DNA of 64,000 nucleotides from Actinotalea soli (GTDB taxonomy: Bacteria; Actinomycetota; Actinomycetes; Actinomycetales; Cellulomonadaceae), in contig NZ_JAGEMK010000004.1 of NCBI RefSeq assembly GCF_017565425.1, forward strand, positions 1 through 64,000, read 5' to 3'. Below, in pieces: positions 56,366 through 64,000 of this stretch. A program made the position numbers and the translations under genes. Each line of letters starts with the position of its first letter. Within the stretch, counting starts at the first letter, position 1. The notes below the pieces were generated by a model that saw only the letters and a program-made list of their open reading frames with translations, was not told where the DNA came from and ran no database searches.

Positions 56366-57673
56366 TCAGCCCTGCGGGTCCAGGTCGAGGAGCCCGAGGG
56401 AGCGCCACCTCTCGACGAGGGCCGGGAGGCGGGCCGCGAGCGGGCGCTGGCGGTCGGGCACGGCCCACGCCACCTCGGCCAGCGTCGCGATCTGGGCGAG
56501 CCGGGTCAGCCCCCGGGGCTCAGGGTCGACCAGCCACCCCGAGGGCAGCACGGCCTCGAGCCCGGCGATCCCCGCGGACGGTTCTGGCCCCGCGACGGGA
56601 GGCTCGTCGAGCGGGGCACCGGCCCGAGCCAGGACCAGCCCCGCTCCTCGGCCCACGGCGGCCTCCTCCTGCGCGGTGAGACGCCCGTCGCCGAGGTGGC
56701 GGAGCACCGTCCCCTGCCCCGCGGCCTCCCCCAGCAGCGCCGCGGAGCCGACGACGAGCTTGCCGGCCCCGTGCACCTCCTCCGCAGCTCGGGCGACCAG
56801 CGCAGCCGTCGGCCCCGCCCCGGCCGTGCTGGGGTCTGCGGCAGGGCCGGGGCCGGGCTGCGCGCCGCGCAGGGCGAGCCGGACCGCAGGCCCGGGGGTC
56901 GTGGCGAGGACCCTGCCCAGCACCTCCTGCATCCAGCTCTCGTCCCAGCCGTCGTGCCCTCCCGCGGAGCCGGCGCGCCGCCCGAGGGCGGGGAGCCGCA
57001 CCTCGGGCACCACGGTCACGTGCCGGGCGACGGCGTAGGTGAGGATCTCGGCGTAGTCCTCGACGTCGTACTCACCGCCCCCCTCACCCACCCGCAGGTG
57101 CAGCACGTCGAGCTTGAGGTCGGTCATGACGGCGACCACCCGCTTGACGCCCGCGACGTCCACCGCCGCGGGGCGCAGACCGAGGTCGAGACCGCGCCAC
57201 AGGAACCGCGGGTGGTCGACGACCTCGACCGCGGGGAAGCTGAGGGCCGCAGGACGGTCGCGGGTGCCGCGGTCCTCGGGCAGGCGATGGCCCATCTGGT
57301 GCAGGGTGGTCGCCCCGCGCAGGAGCCCGGGGGCGGCGAGGGCGGTGATCTCGGCACGGTCCCGGCTCACCGTGAGGCGGTACGCCTCACGCAGCCGCGG
57401 GGCCTCGAGGGCATCGACCAGGCCCAGCTCACGGGGGTCACGGGCGAGGGTGAGGACGATCGCAGGGCCGGCGGTCGGCTCCTCGTGGGTCACCGAGACC
57501 GGGACGCCGCTGATCTCGCCGATGCGCCCCGCGGCGAGGACCGCCGTGCCCACCGCGGACGGGTCCGTCCCGGCGACCACCCGCATGCCCGGCCGCAGGT
57601 CGAAGGGGGCCCCGGGACGCAGCTCGACCGAGCGCGGGGTGGGCAGGACCTCACGACCGTCCCTCACCGGCAC
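56366..57673 (-). CDS. GH20-like protein lacking catalytic residues
   Basis: Cytoplasmic-looking protein of 435 residues. It follows the two-domain layout of beta-N-acetylhexosaminidases: an N-terminal GH20b-type domain (LPTPRSVELRPGAPFDLRPGMRVV... LRGATTLHQMGHRL) and a TIM-barrel-like part (FPAVEVVDHPRFLWRGLDLGLRPAAVDVAGVKRVVAVMTDLKLDVLHLRVGEG). The family's RGxMLDVxRH is reduced to RGLDLGLRP, PEIDxPGH to PEVRLPALG, and the catalytic GGDE pair is missing (LRLALRGAQPG in its place, approximately). No signal peptide is seen. It is probably a non-enzymatic derivative. Confidence 0.7.
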   Translation of the reverse strand: MPVRDGREVLPTPRSVELRPGAPFDLRPGMRVVAGTDPSAVGTAVLAAGRIGEISGVPVSVTHEEPTAGPAIVLTLARDPRELGLVDALEAPRLREAYRLTVSRDRAEITALAAPGLLRGATTLHQMGHRLPEDRGTRDRPAALSFPAVEVVDHPRFLWRGLDLGLRPAAVDVAGVKRVVAVMTDLKLDVLHLRVGEGGGEYDVEDYAEILTYAVARHVTVVPEVRLPALGRRAGSAGGHDGWDESWMQEVLGRVLATTPGPAVRLALRGAQPGPGPAADPSTAGAGPTAALVARAAEEVHGAGKLVVGSAALLGEAAGQGTVLRHLGDGRLTAQEEAAVGRGAGLVLARAGAPLDEPPVAGPEPSAGIAGLEAVLPSGWLVDPEPRGLTRLAQIATLAEVAWAVPDRQRPLAARLPALVERWRSLGLLDLDPQG

Positions 57674-57731
57674 CGTCCTCCTGACCTCTGTCCCGCGGCT
57701 GCGGGGGCCTCGCGGGACGAGGTCCTCACGA

Positions 57732-57776
57732 CGAAGGGCCCTGCGGCTGGACGCACCAGCACAGCAGGACCCTTCG
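57732..57776 (-). terminator. hairpin downstream of tRNA-Ala
   Basis: A 13-base arm (57732-57744) pairs with 57764-57776 with one mismatch, about 7 bases beyond the tRNA 3' end. Confidence 0.55.
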
Positions 57777-57780
57777 TAGC

Positions 57781-57855
<75 letters not shown>

Positions 57856-57907
57856 TTGAGCGGGTAACAGGCTAGCACCACGTCGGCGGTGCTACCCACC
57901 CGCGGCC

Positions 57908-58999
57908 TCACTCCCCCGACGCACGCCGACGGGCGAGGATCGCGTCCAGGTCGAGGGACCTGGCCGGGCCCGTCGAGCTCGCGGTGGCGGGTGCTGCCGA
58001 GGGAGTCGACTCCTCCGGACGGCCGGACGCGCCGTGCCCCTCGTCCGCCGACGGCGCGTCCGCGGCGAGCTGGCCCACCGCGGTCAGGGCGACGTCGTCG
58101 AGCACGAGCGGAGCGGGCTCTCGACGCGGGGCCGCTGCCTTGAACGTGTAGGACGGGCGTGGCACGGGGACCGGGGCCCAGGTCTCGGTCTCGGCCGACC
58201 GGGCCTCGGACCGTGCCTGCGCAGCCGTGCGATCCGGTGCCTCGGAGGCCTCGGCGACGCGGCCCTGCACCGCCCCCGCGGACACCGTCCCCGCCCCGGT
58301 GGAGCTGCGGTCGGTCCGGGCGCTGGTCACGCTCTCCCGCGGGACGCGGGCCATGACCTCGGTGCTCGCCTCGGAGGGGTGGACGGCGCGCCCCGTCGTG
58401 CGGCGGGCGGGCTGCCGTGCGGCGCTGTCGACCGCCACGGGGGCGCGGGTGGCAGCGCCGGCCTCCCAGGCGGCGTCCGCGCGGGCCCCGGCGATCACCG
58501 CGCGCCGTCCCAGGCCCAGCACGGTGGCCAGGAGCGCGGTCGGCACCGCGCCCGCGAGCACCGCCGCGCCGGCCGCGCCGACGAGGGCCCAGCCGCCGAC
58601 GGCGAGGAGGAGCAGGGCGGCGCACAGCAGGGCACGACGACGGGCAGCCGCCGAGCGGCGGGCCAGGTGGGCAGCGCGCTGGGCGTGCTCGGCGGCACTG
58701 CGCCGGGCGGCGTCCGCCGAGATGCGGTCCGTGGTCGCGTGCGGCCGGTCCATGGGTCCACCCCCTCCTCGTGCTGCTCGAGCCGTGCTGTGCAGCGGGA
58801 AGGGTGACCGTCCCGCACTCGCCGTGACCGTCGCCCCCGCCCGGGTGGCCTGGGCCACGCGCAGGACCCGCAGGCGCTCGGAGTACCTGTCGTCCGCGCG
58901 GGACTCGAGCAGCTGCTGGCGGTACCGCAACCGGTGCGGCACCAGGTAGGCGATCCACAGGCCAGCCATGGCGATCACCACGAGCCCGGCCTGGTTCAC
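57908..58999 (-). CDS. GlpR/SepX-like membrane protein
   Basis: Protein of about 363 residues. The N-terminal helix (GLVVIAMAGLWIAYLVPHRLRYRQQLLESRADDRYSERLRVLR) is diagnostic of the actinobacterial SepX/GlpR family. Two more helices lie near residues 125-165 (ALLCAALLLLAVGGWALVGAAGAAVLAGAVPTALLATVLGL), followed by a disordered C-terminal half. Known members recruit the gephyrin-like Glp protein to the division site. The glp homologue is two genes upstream in the same operon. GTG 58999 is chosen since the helix then starts normally; the frame to 59026 adds nine residues. Confidence 0.8.
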   Translation of the reverse strand: MNQAGLVVIAMAGLWIAYLVPHRLRYRQQLLESRADDRYSERLRVLRVAQATRAGATVTASAGRSPFPLHSTARAARGGGGPMDRPHATTDRISADAARRSAAEHAQRAAHLARRSAAARRRALLCAALLLLAVGGWALVGAAGAAVLAGAVPTALLATVLGLGRRAVIAGARADAAWEAGAATRAPVAVDSAARQPARRTTGRAVHPSEASTEVMARVPRESVTSARTDRSSTGAGTVSAGAVQGRVAEASEAPDRTAAQARSEARSAETETWAPVPVPRPSYTFKAAAPRREPAPLVLDDVALTAVGQLAADAPSADEGHGASGRPEESTPSAAPATASSTGPARSLDLDAILARRRASGE

Positions 59000-59063
59000 G
59001 TCACGACGGTAGGCGAGCCCGAGCACGGCGGCCCGCAGCGGCCGCGGCGTGTCGGCGGGGGAA

Positions 59064-59669
59064 CTACACCGGTGTGGTTCGCGTGCGGCGCCACCGGGCC
59101 ATCAGGCCTTCGGGGAGCTCCTCCGCGGTCACCGCGAAGGTGCGGTGGTCCCGCCACTCCCCCTGGATGTGCAGGTAGCGCTCCCGCACCCCTTCGTCGC
59201 GCAGTCCGAGCTTCTCGACCACGCGCAGGCTCGGGGTGTTCTCGGGCCGGATGTTGATCTCGACGCGGTGCAGACCGACCGGACCCAGGCAGTGGTCGAC
59301 CGCGAGGGCCACGGCCGTCGGCGTGATGCCACGACCGGCGACGTGCTCGCTGATCCAGTACCCGATGCTCCCCGAGCAGAGCGACCCGCGCACGATCGTC
59401 GAGACGGTCAGCTGCCCGACGAGCTCCCCCCGGTACTCGACGGCGAAGGGCAGCGCTGCGCCCGAACGCGCCTGCCCCGAGAGCGCACGCACGAACTCCC
59501 CGAAGCTCGGCGGCGGGCCGGACACGGGCTCGGGGGAGGTCGCCTCCCACGGGTCGAGCCAGCGCGAGTTGGCCGCGCGGGCGTCCAGCCACGCCCGGGC
59601 GTCGCGTCGTCGCAGGGGCCGGAGGACGACGTCGTCCTCGCGCAGGACCACGGGCCAGCCGCGCGCCAC
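59064..59669 (-). CDS. RimJ/RimL-like GNAT N-acetyltransferase
   Basis: Acetyltransferase of 201 residues: VVLREDDVVLRPLRRRDARAWLDARAANSRWLDPWEAT, then IGYWISEHVAGRGITPTAVALAVDHCL with the CoA-binding GRG and LHRVEINIRPENTPSLRVVEKLGL. It probably modifies a protein N-terminus. GTG 59669 lies one base after the glp stop, so the two are coupled; the longer frame overlaps glp. The gene order glp-rimJ-glpR is conserved in actinobacteria. Confidence 0.9.
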   Translation of the reverse strand: MARGWPVVLREDDVVLRPLRRRDARAWLDARAANSRWLDPWEATSPEPVSGPPPSFGEFVRALSGQARSGAALPFAVEYRGELVGQLTVSTIVRGSLCSGSIGYWISEHVAGRGITPTAVALAVDHCLGPVGLHRVEINIRPENTPSLRVVEKLGLRDEGVRERYLHIQGEWRDHRTFAVTAEELPEGLMARWRRTRTTPV

Positions 59670-59670
59670 C

Positions 59671-60888
59671 TCAGCTCTCCAGCACCAGGCAGGCGAGGGT
59701 GTCCCCGGCCCGCACCTGGGTCGTGTCCTCACCGACGACGGCGAGGGCGTTGGCCCCGGCCAGGGAGGAGAGCGCGACCTGGGACGGGTCACCCACGGGG
59801 CTCACCGTGTAGCCGTCGGTCGGCGAGCCGAGCACCCGCGCGGGCACGAACTGCCGTACCCCCGACGGCGAGGCCCACGGCCGGGTGGCGGCGGCCCGCA
59901 GCGAGGGCCGGAAGATGTCGGCGTGGCCGCCCATGGTCCGCAGCGCCGGGCGCACGAAGACCTCGTAGGCGACCTGGGCCGAGACCGGGTGCCCGGGGAG
60001 CGCGAAGACCGGGATGCCGTCGACGGTCCCGAAGCCCTGCCGGGCACCCGGGGCCATCGCGACGTGGTCGAAACGCACCGTGCCCAGCGGGGCGAGCACG
60101 TCCGTGACCGTGTCCCACGGACCGGCGCTCAAGCCCCCGGTGATCACCAGGAGGTCGGCCCGGACGAGCTGGTCGGCGATGATCTCGCGCAGGCCCGCGC
60201 GGTCGTCGGGGACCGGCCCCACGCGCACGGCCGTCGCACCGGTGTCCTGGATCGCGGCCGCGAGGGCGTGCGCGTCGGCGTCGTGCACGCCGCCGTCGGT
60301 CCGGGGCCGACCCGGCAGGACGAGCTCGTCCCCCACGGAGACGACCACCACGCGCGGTGCTGGGTGGACGCGCAGGCGTCCGCGGCCGAGGGCGGCCGCG
60401 ACCGCGAGGTGCCGGGCCCCGACCCGGGACCCCTCGGCGAGGAGCCGGTCGCCGGCGGCGGCGTCCCGCCCGACCGGGCGGACGTGCTCGCCGGGATCGG
60501 CCCCGCCACGGACAGCCACCCGGGCGCGACCGCGGTCGGTGCGCTCGACGGGCACCACCGCGTCGGCCCCGTGGGGCAGGGGCGCCCCCGAGGCCACCAG
60601 GATCGCCGAGCCCCCGACGAGACGGAGCGGTTCGGTCGAGGAGACGGGCGCGTCGTGGACCACCGGCAGGACGACCTCACCCACCGGGGCCGGGCCGCGC
60701 AGACCGACGTCCTCGGACCGGACCGCGTAGCCGTCGCAGTCGGCGACCGCCCACGGCGGCACGTCGTAGGGGGCCGTGACGTCCTCGGCCAGGATGCACC
60801 CGGCAGCGTCCGAGAGCACGACGTCCAGGGGCGGCACGGGGCGCGCGGCGTCGAGCACCGCGGCGAGGTGGTCGTGCACGGATCTCAT
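59671..60888 (-). CDS. glp: gephyrin-like protein Glp/MoeA family
   Basis: Protein of 405 residues with the MoeA/gephyrin layout: RSVHDHLAAVLDAARPVPPLDVVLSDAAGCILAEDVTAPYDVPPWAVADCDGYAV, the subdomain III motif LLVITGGLSAGPWDTVTDVL, GFGTVDGIPVFALPGHPVSAQVAYEVFVRPAL, and a C-terminal barrel. In Corynebacterium the homologue Glp binds FtsZ and the membrane receptor GlpR rather than serving only in molybdopterin insertion. The neighbours support that division role. galU, usually just upstream, is absent. Confidence 0.88.
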   Translation of the reverse strand: MRSVHDHLAAVLDAARPVPPLDVVLSDAAGCILAEDVTAPYDVPPWAVADCDGYAVRSEDVGLRGPAPVGEVVLPVVHDAPVSSTEPLRLVGGSAILVASGAPLPHGADAVVPVERTDRGRARVAVRGGADPGEHVRPVGRDAAAGDRLLAEGSRVGARHLAVAAALGRGRLRVHPAPRVVVVSVGDELVLPGRPRTDGGVHDADAHALAAAIQDTGATAVRVGPVPDDRAGLREIIADQLVRADLLVITGGLSAGPWDTVTDVLAPLGTVRFDHVAMAPGARQGFGTVDGIPVFALPGHPVSAQVAYEVFVRPALRTMGGHADIFRPSLRAAATRPWASPSGVRQFVPARVLGSPTDGYTVSPVGDPSQVALSSLAGANALAVVGEDTTQVRAGDTLACLVLES

Positions 60889-60967
60889 AGGAGCACCATC
60901 ATGTCAGGACGAGGGTCCCCGGCCGGTCCTGGGACACCAACGACGGAAACTTTGCGATGATGTGACC

Positions 60968-61624
60968 ATGAGCGGCACAGTCCAGCCCTACCCCGTCCCG
61001 CACAGCGGCCAGGACGTGGGAGAGGCCAAGGACGCCCTGCGCGCCGCGATCCGCGCCGAGCGCGAGAAGAGATCCCCCCGCACCCGGGCCCGAGCAGGTG
61101 TCGAGATCGCCCAGGTCGTCGGCGACCTCCCGCAGGTGCGCGAGGCCGGCTGCGTGGCCGCCTACGTCTCCCGGCCCACCGAGCCCGACACCCTGCCCCT
61201 GCTCGAGATGCTCGCGGGGCGAGGGGTCCGGGTGCTGCTGCCCGTCCTCGGGAGCGGCCTGCAGCGCGACTGGGCGTGGTTCACCAGCGCCGACGACCTC
61301 CAGGTCCGTGCCCCGGGCCGCCCCCCCGAGCCGGGCGGCCCGACCCTCGGGGCCGGCGCGCTGGTGGAGGCCGAGGCGATCATCGCCCCGGCCCTCGCGG
61401 TGGACACCGGTGGCGCCCGGCTCGGCCAGGGGGGCGGGTGGTACGACCGGGTGCTGGCCTACGCCCGCCCCGAGGCGACCGTGGTCGCGATGGTCTTCCC
61501 CGAGGAGGTCTACGACGCGGTCGAACGACCGCTGCCGCGTCAGGACCACGACCGTACCGTCGACATCGTGGCCACCCCGACCGGCTGGACGTGGGTCAGG
61601 GAGCCCGAGGGCTCCGGGCACTAG
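60968..61624 (+). CDS. 5-formyltetrahydrofolate cyclo-ligase
   Basis: Folate enzyme of 218 residues making 5,10-methenyl-THF from 5-formyl-THF with ATP. Landmarks: LRAAIRAEREKRSPRTRARAG (nucleotide binding), VAAYVSRPTEPDTLPLLE, and the glycine-rich RLGQGGGWYDRVL near residues 155-167. ATG 60968 is chosen; the longer frame lies inside the divergent glp gene. The 79-base shared intergenic region holds both promoters. Confidence 0.92.
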   Translation: MSGTVQPYPVPHSGQDVGEAKDALRAAIRAEREKRSPRTRARAGVEIAQVVGDLPQVREAGCVAAYVSRPTEPDTLPLLEMLAGRGVRVLLPVLGSGLQRDWAWFTSADDLQVRAPGRPPEPGGPTLGAGALVEAEAIIAPALAVDTGGARLGQGGGWYDRVLAYARPEATVVAMVFPEEVYDAVERPLPRQDHDRTVDIVATPTGWTWVREPEGSGH

Positions 61625-61631
61625 CAGGGCA

Positions 61632-61680
61632 CGCGGCCGCACGTCGGCGGCGAGAGCACGGCCTGCCGACGCGGCCGCCC
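61632..61680. terminator. bulged hairpin between convergent genes
   Basis: GCGGCCG-CA-CGTCGGC pairs with GCCGACG-CGGCCGC around a ~16-base loop, between the cyclo-ligase stop and the penicillin-acylase-family stop. Confidence 0.55.
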
Positions 61681-61694
61681 GGGTCAGCGCAGCG

Positions 61695-64000
61695 TCAGCC
61701 CGCGGGGCGCAGGGTGAGCTCGCGCGAGCTGGCCTCCTCGACCGCCTCGCGGCGGAAGGGCCACGGGAAGGTCTCCCCCTCGGCCCAGGCCGAGAACTGG
61801 TCGGTGTAGTGGACGCTGCCCGGGTGACCCGAGGTCCCCGTGAGGTTGACCCAGGTCGAGGCGTCGAGATCGGCCAGGTCCACGACCATGCGCATCGACG
61901 GCGCGGCGGTCACGGCGAAGGAGTCCGCCGCGGCGTCCCACGAGGTCGCGTTGATGATCGAGGAGCCGCCGGGCACCGCGAGCGGGCTCGGGTTGACCAG
62001 CTCGCGCACCGGACCGGGGGCGGCCTCCCCGCCGAGGACAGGGTGCTCGGGGGCTGCGGTGTGCAGGCGTCCCCACTGCCACTCGTCGGCGGTCTTGCCG
62101 AGCTCGACCGTGAGCTCGAGGCGGGCCTCGGTGAGAGCACGGACGAGGATCTCGTCCCGGCTCTCGACCACGTTGACCGTGCGGCGGTCGTCCCACCACG
62201 CGCTGTCCGGGTCGTCGAGGAGGTCCTCGACGACGGCGAGCCACCGGCTGTTGCCGCTGGGCCACTGGTCCTCGGGCAGGTCGTCCCAGAAGGTCAGCTC
62301 CAGGAGCTTGGCCCACACGGCGGAGAAGTACGCGGCCGCGGCGGAGTCGGTGCCCTGCACGTGGTCCCAGTCCCGCAGCAGGTCCACCCCCTCCTCGGTG
62401 AAGGCGTCGACCTCGAGCTCGAGGAGGGCAGGGATGAGGCTCTCGGCGTACGGGCTCCAGGCGTCGTTCTGGAGCTCGTTGGTCATCTCGACGTCGATCC
62501 GGGTGCCGTCCGCGACGAGGGCGTCGAGCTGGTCGCGGATCCGCTGCGACCGGTACCCGTAGTCCCAGTCCGCGGTGAGGAAGGGCTGGGTCCCGGAGGC
62601 GGTCACGGCCTGGTTCGCCGCGACCACGTAGCCGACAGCCGGGTCGAGGACCGCGGGCATCGAGGAAGGCTCGACCCAGCCCTGCCAGTCGTAGCGCGAG
62701 TCCCAGCCGGGCCGGGGCCAGGTCCCGTCCGAGGGCACCGGGCCGTCCAGGACCCGTGCTCGCACGGGGATCCGCCCCGGGGCCTGGTAGCCGATCTGGC
62801 CCTCGGTGGTCGCGAACACGATGTTCTGGGACGGCACGTCGAAGAGGGCCGCGGCCGCCGCGACGTCGGCGGCGTCCGAGGCCGTCGCGAAGGCGAGCAC
62901 GGCGTCCGCGGTGTGGCCCGGCTCGAGCGCCGTCCACGCGAGGGCCACCTCGGTGGTGCGCCGGCTGCCCTCGGCGGTGGGCGAGGCTGCGACCCGTCCG
63001 AGGTCCATGACGTCGGAGATGATCGGGCCGTGCACCGTGGTGCGCACCTCGATCTCCTCCGACGGCCCCCCGGCGACCTCGATGGTCTCGGTGCGCGTCT
63101 CGAACGGGACCTGCTCACCGTCGCGCAGGTAGGTGTCGCCGGCGGGGCTGGTGCGCTGGAGGAAGAAGTCCGTGACGTCGGCACCGAGGTTCGTGATGCC
63201 CCAGGCCAGCTCGGCGTTGTGACCGATGATGACCCCGGGGAACCCCGAGAAGCCGAAGCCCGAGACGTCGTAGGGGCACTCGGGACCGACCGCGGTGCAG
63301 TGCAGGCCGACCTGCGACCAGATGCCCGGGGCCGAGATCGACAGGTGCGGGTCGTTCGCCAGGATCGGCGAGCCCGAGACCGTGTGCTCCCCGGAGACCA
63401 CCCAGGAGTTGGATCCCGTGCCGTCCCCCTCGCCGAGGAGGTGGGGCACCGCGCCGAGCACCTCGGCGGTCGCGTCGAGGGCCCGCTGCAGCTCGGCGCC
63501 CAGCAGCGTGCCGTCAGGGTCGGCACCCGGGTGGTCGGGGGCGCCGCCCACTCCGGCGGCGGTGGGCCTCACGTCACCCTCGGCCACGATCGGGGCGTTG
63601 ACGTCCTGCGGGTACCGGGGAAAGAGGTCGTTGACCCGGCCGACGTCGCGGACGGTCGCGTAGATCAGGGCGCGTGAGAGCTCCTGGTCGTAGTTGCCCT
63701 TGAGGTCCCACGCCATCGCCTTGAGCCAGGCGAGGGAGTCGATCGGGTCCCACGGATCAGGGTCGGCGACGTCGATCTGCAGGCCCAGCACCGCGTACTC
63801 GACGCCCAGGGACTCGGTGGGGGTCGCGTCGAGGTACGCGTTGACCCCCTCGGCGTAGGCCGTGAGCGCCTCGCGGGTCTCGGGGGCGAGGATCTCCCAC
63901 TCCTGCTCGGCGACGGCGCGCCAGCCGAAGGTCCGGATGACCTTGTCGGCCGCGAGGGCCTCGTCGTTCTCCCCGACCAGCTCCGAGAGACGTCCCGCGG
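61695..64000 (-). CDS. penicillin acylase family protein (N-terminus cut by window end)
   Basis: Ntn-hydrolase of the penicillin G amidase/quorum-quenching acylase family. At least 768 residues are visible; the coding frame continues unbroken to base 64000 (RLSELVGENDEALAADKVIRTFGW...). The autoproteolytic site is seen as GTGSNSWVV, giving the beta-chain N-terminal Ser. ANDPHLSISAPGIW and the later NDAWSPYAESL, typical of the family, follow. Members hydrolyse amide side chains of beta-lactams or acyl-homoserine lactones; the substrate here is unknown. Signal peptide and start lie outside the window. Confidence 0.92.
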   Translation of the reverse strand, partial: AGRLSELVGENDEALAADKVIRTFGWRAVAEQEWEILAPETREALTAYAEGVNAYLDATPTESLGVEYAVLGLQIDVADPDPWDPIDSLAWLKAMAWDLKGNYDQELSRALIYATVRDVGRVNDLFPRYPQDVNAPIVAEGDVRPTAAGVGGAPDHPGADPDGTLLGAELQRALDATAEVLGAVPHLLGEGDGTGSNSWVVSGEHTVSGSPILANDPHLSISAPGIWSQVGLHCTAVGPECPYDVSGFGFSGFPGVIIGHNAELAWGITNLGADVTDFFLQRTSPAGDTYLRDGEQVPFETRTETIEVAGGPSEEIEVRTTVHGPIISDVMDLGRVAASPTAEGSRRTTEVALAWTALEPGHTADAVLAFATASDAADVAAAAALFDVPSQNIVFATTEGQIGYQAPGRIPVRARVLDGPVPSDGTWPRPGWDSRYDWQGWVEPSSMPAVLDPAVGYVVAANQAVTASGTQPFLTADWDYGYRSQRIRDQLDALVADGTRIDVEMTNELQNDAWSPYAESLIPALLELEVDAFTEEGVDLLRDWDHVQGTDSAAAAYFSAVWAKLLELTFWDDLPEDQWPSGNSRWLAVVEDLLDDPDSAWWDDRRTVNVVESRDEILVRALTEARLELTVELGKTADEWQWGRLHTAAPEHPVLGGEAAPGPVRELVNPSPLAVPGGSSIINATSWDAAADSFAVTAAPSMRMVVDLADLDASTWVNLTGTSGHPGSVHYTDQFSAWAEGETFPWPFRREAVEEASSRELTLRPAG

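Overview
The window is high-GC DNA from an actinomycete, most likely a Micrococcales member near Cellulomonadaceae or Promicromonosporaceae. The support is frequent GTG starts, 4-nt stop/start overlaps, tandem G5-domain resuscitation factors, a Glp/GlpR division module, and a housekeeping gene order matching the known mycobacterial block rsmI, metG, tatD, rpfB, rsmA, ispE, pth, rplY, prs, glmU, tetR, mfd, mazG. There is no rRNA, IS element, phage gene or CRISPR array, and no gene-free stretch above 300 bases. The first 50 bases are a poly-G/poly-C run that looks like an assembly artefact.

Layout. 0.1-8.3 kb (minus strand): pntB, pntA, mazG, a SurA-like lipoprotein and mfd. 8.4-37.0 kb: a surface-polysaccharide (EPS) and RiPP island lying exactly between mfd and pth, which are close neighbours in other actinobacteria. 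37.1-41.5 kb: pth, rplY, prs, glmU, tRNA-Gln. 41.5-46.4 kb: TetR-MarR pair, ABC-F protein, ispE, rsmA. 46.5-54.7 kb: two resuscitation-promoting-factor-like genes, tatD, metG, pncA, a sugar-dehydrogenase-like lipoprotein, rsmI. 54.8-64 kb: protein O-mannosyltransferase, a degenerate GH20-like protein, tRNA-Ala, glpR/sepX-like, rimJ-like, glp/moeA, 5-formyl-THF cyclo-ligase, and a penicillin-acylase-family gene cut by the window end.

The island has two interwoven parts. The RiPP part (8.4-13.6 kb) encodes an ABC exporter, an HprK-like kinase, a B2-type leader protease, a 39-residue precursor too short for routine gene calling, a nucleotidyltransferase-like protein and a PqqD/B1-type recognition protein. 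The precursor has a textbook lasso-peptide leader (Y-x2-P-x-I-x3-G-x5-T), but its Gly/Lys-rich core ends in Ser and contains no Asp or Glu, so the classical lasso isopeptide ring cannot form. The nearby AsnB-like protein keeps the glutaminase Cys2 and looks like a true amidotransferase rather than a lasso cyclase. This combination (lasso-type leader, RRE, protease, kinase and exporter, but no ring acceptor and no clear cyclase) is the best candidate for an undescribed system.

The polysaccharide part (13.8-37.0 kb) is a Wzx/Wzy pathway: WbaP-like initiating transferase, at least five further glycosyltransferase genes, a CDP-glucose-based sugar operon, acyltransferase, Wzz-like protein, Wzy, Wzx, and three paralogous exported parallel beta-helix proteins. 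A TCACCCG/CGGGTGA element sits 80-96 bases upstream of the precursor gene and of four polysaccharide transcription units. Three of these share CGGGTGA, a TTGA-type -35 10-12 bases later, and a TAnnnT -10 after an unusually long 21-22-base spacer. This suggests that the peptide and the polysaccharide are made together.
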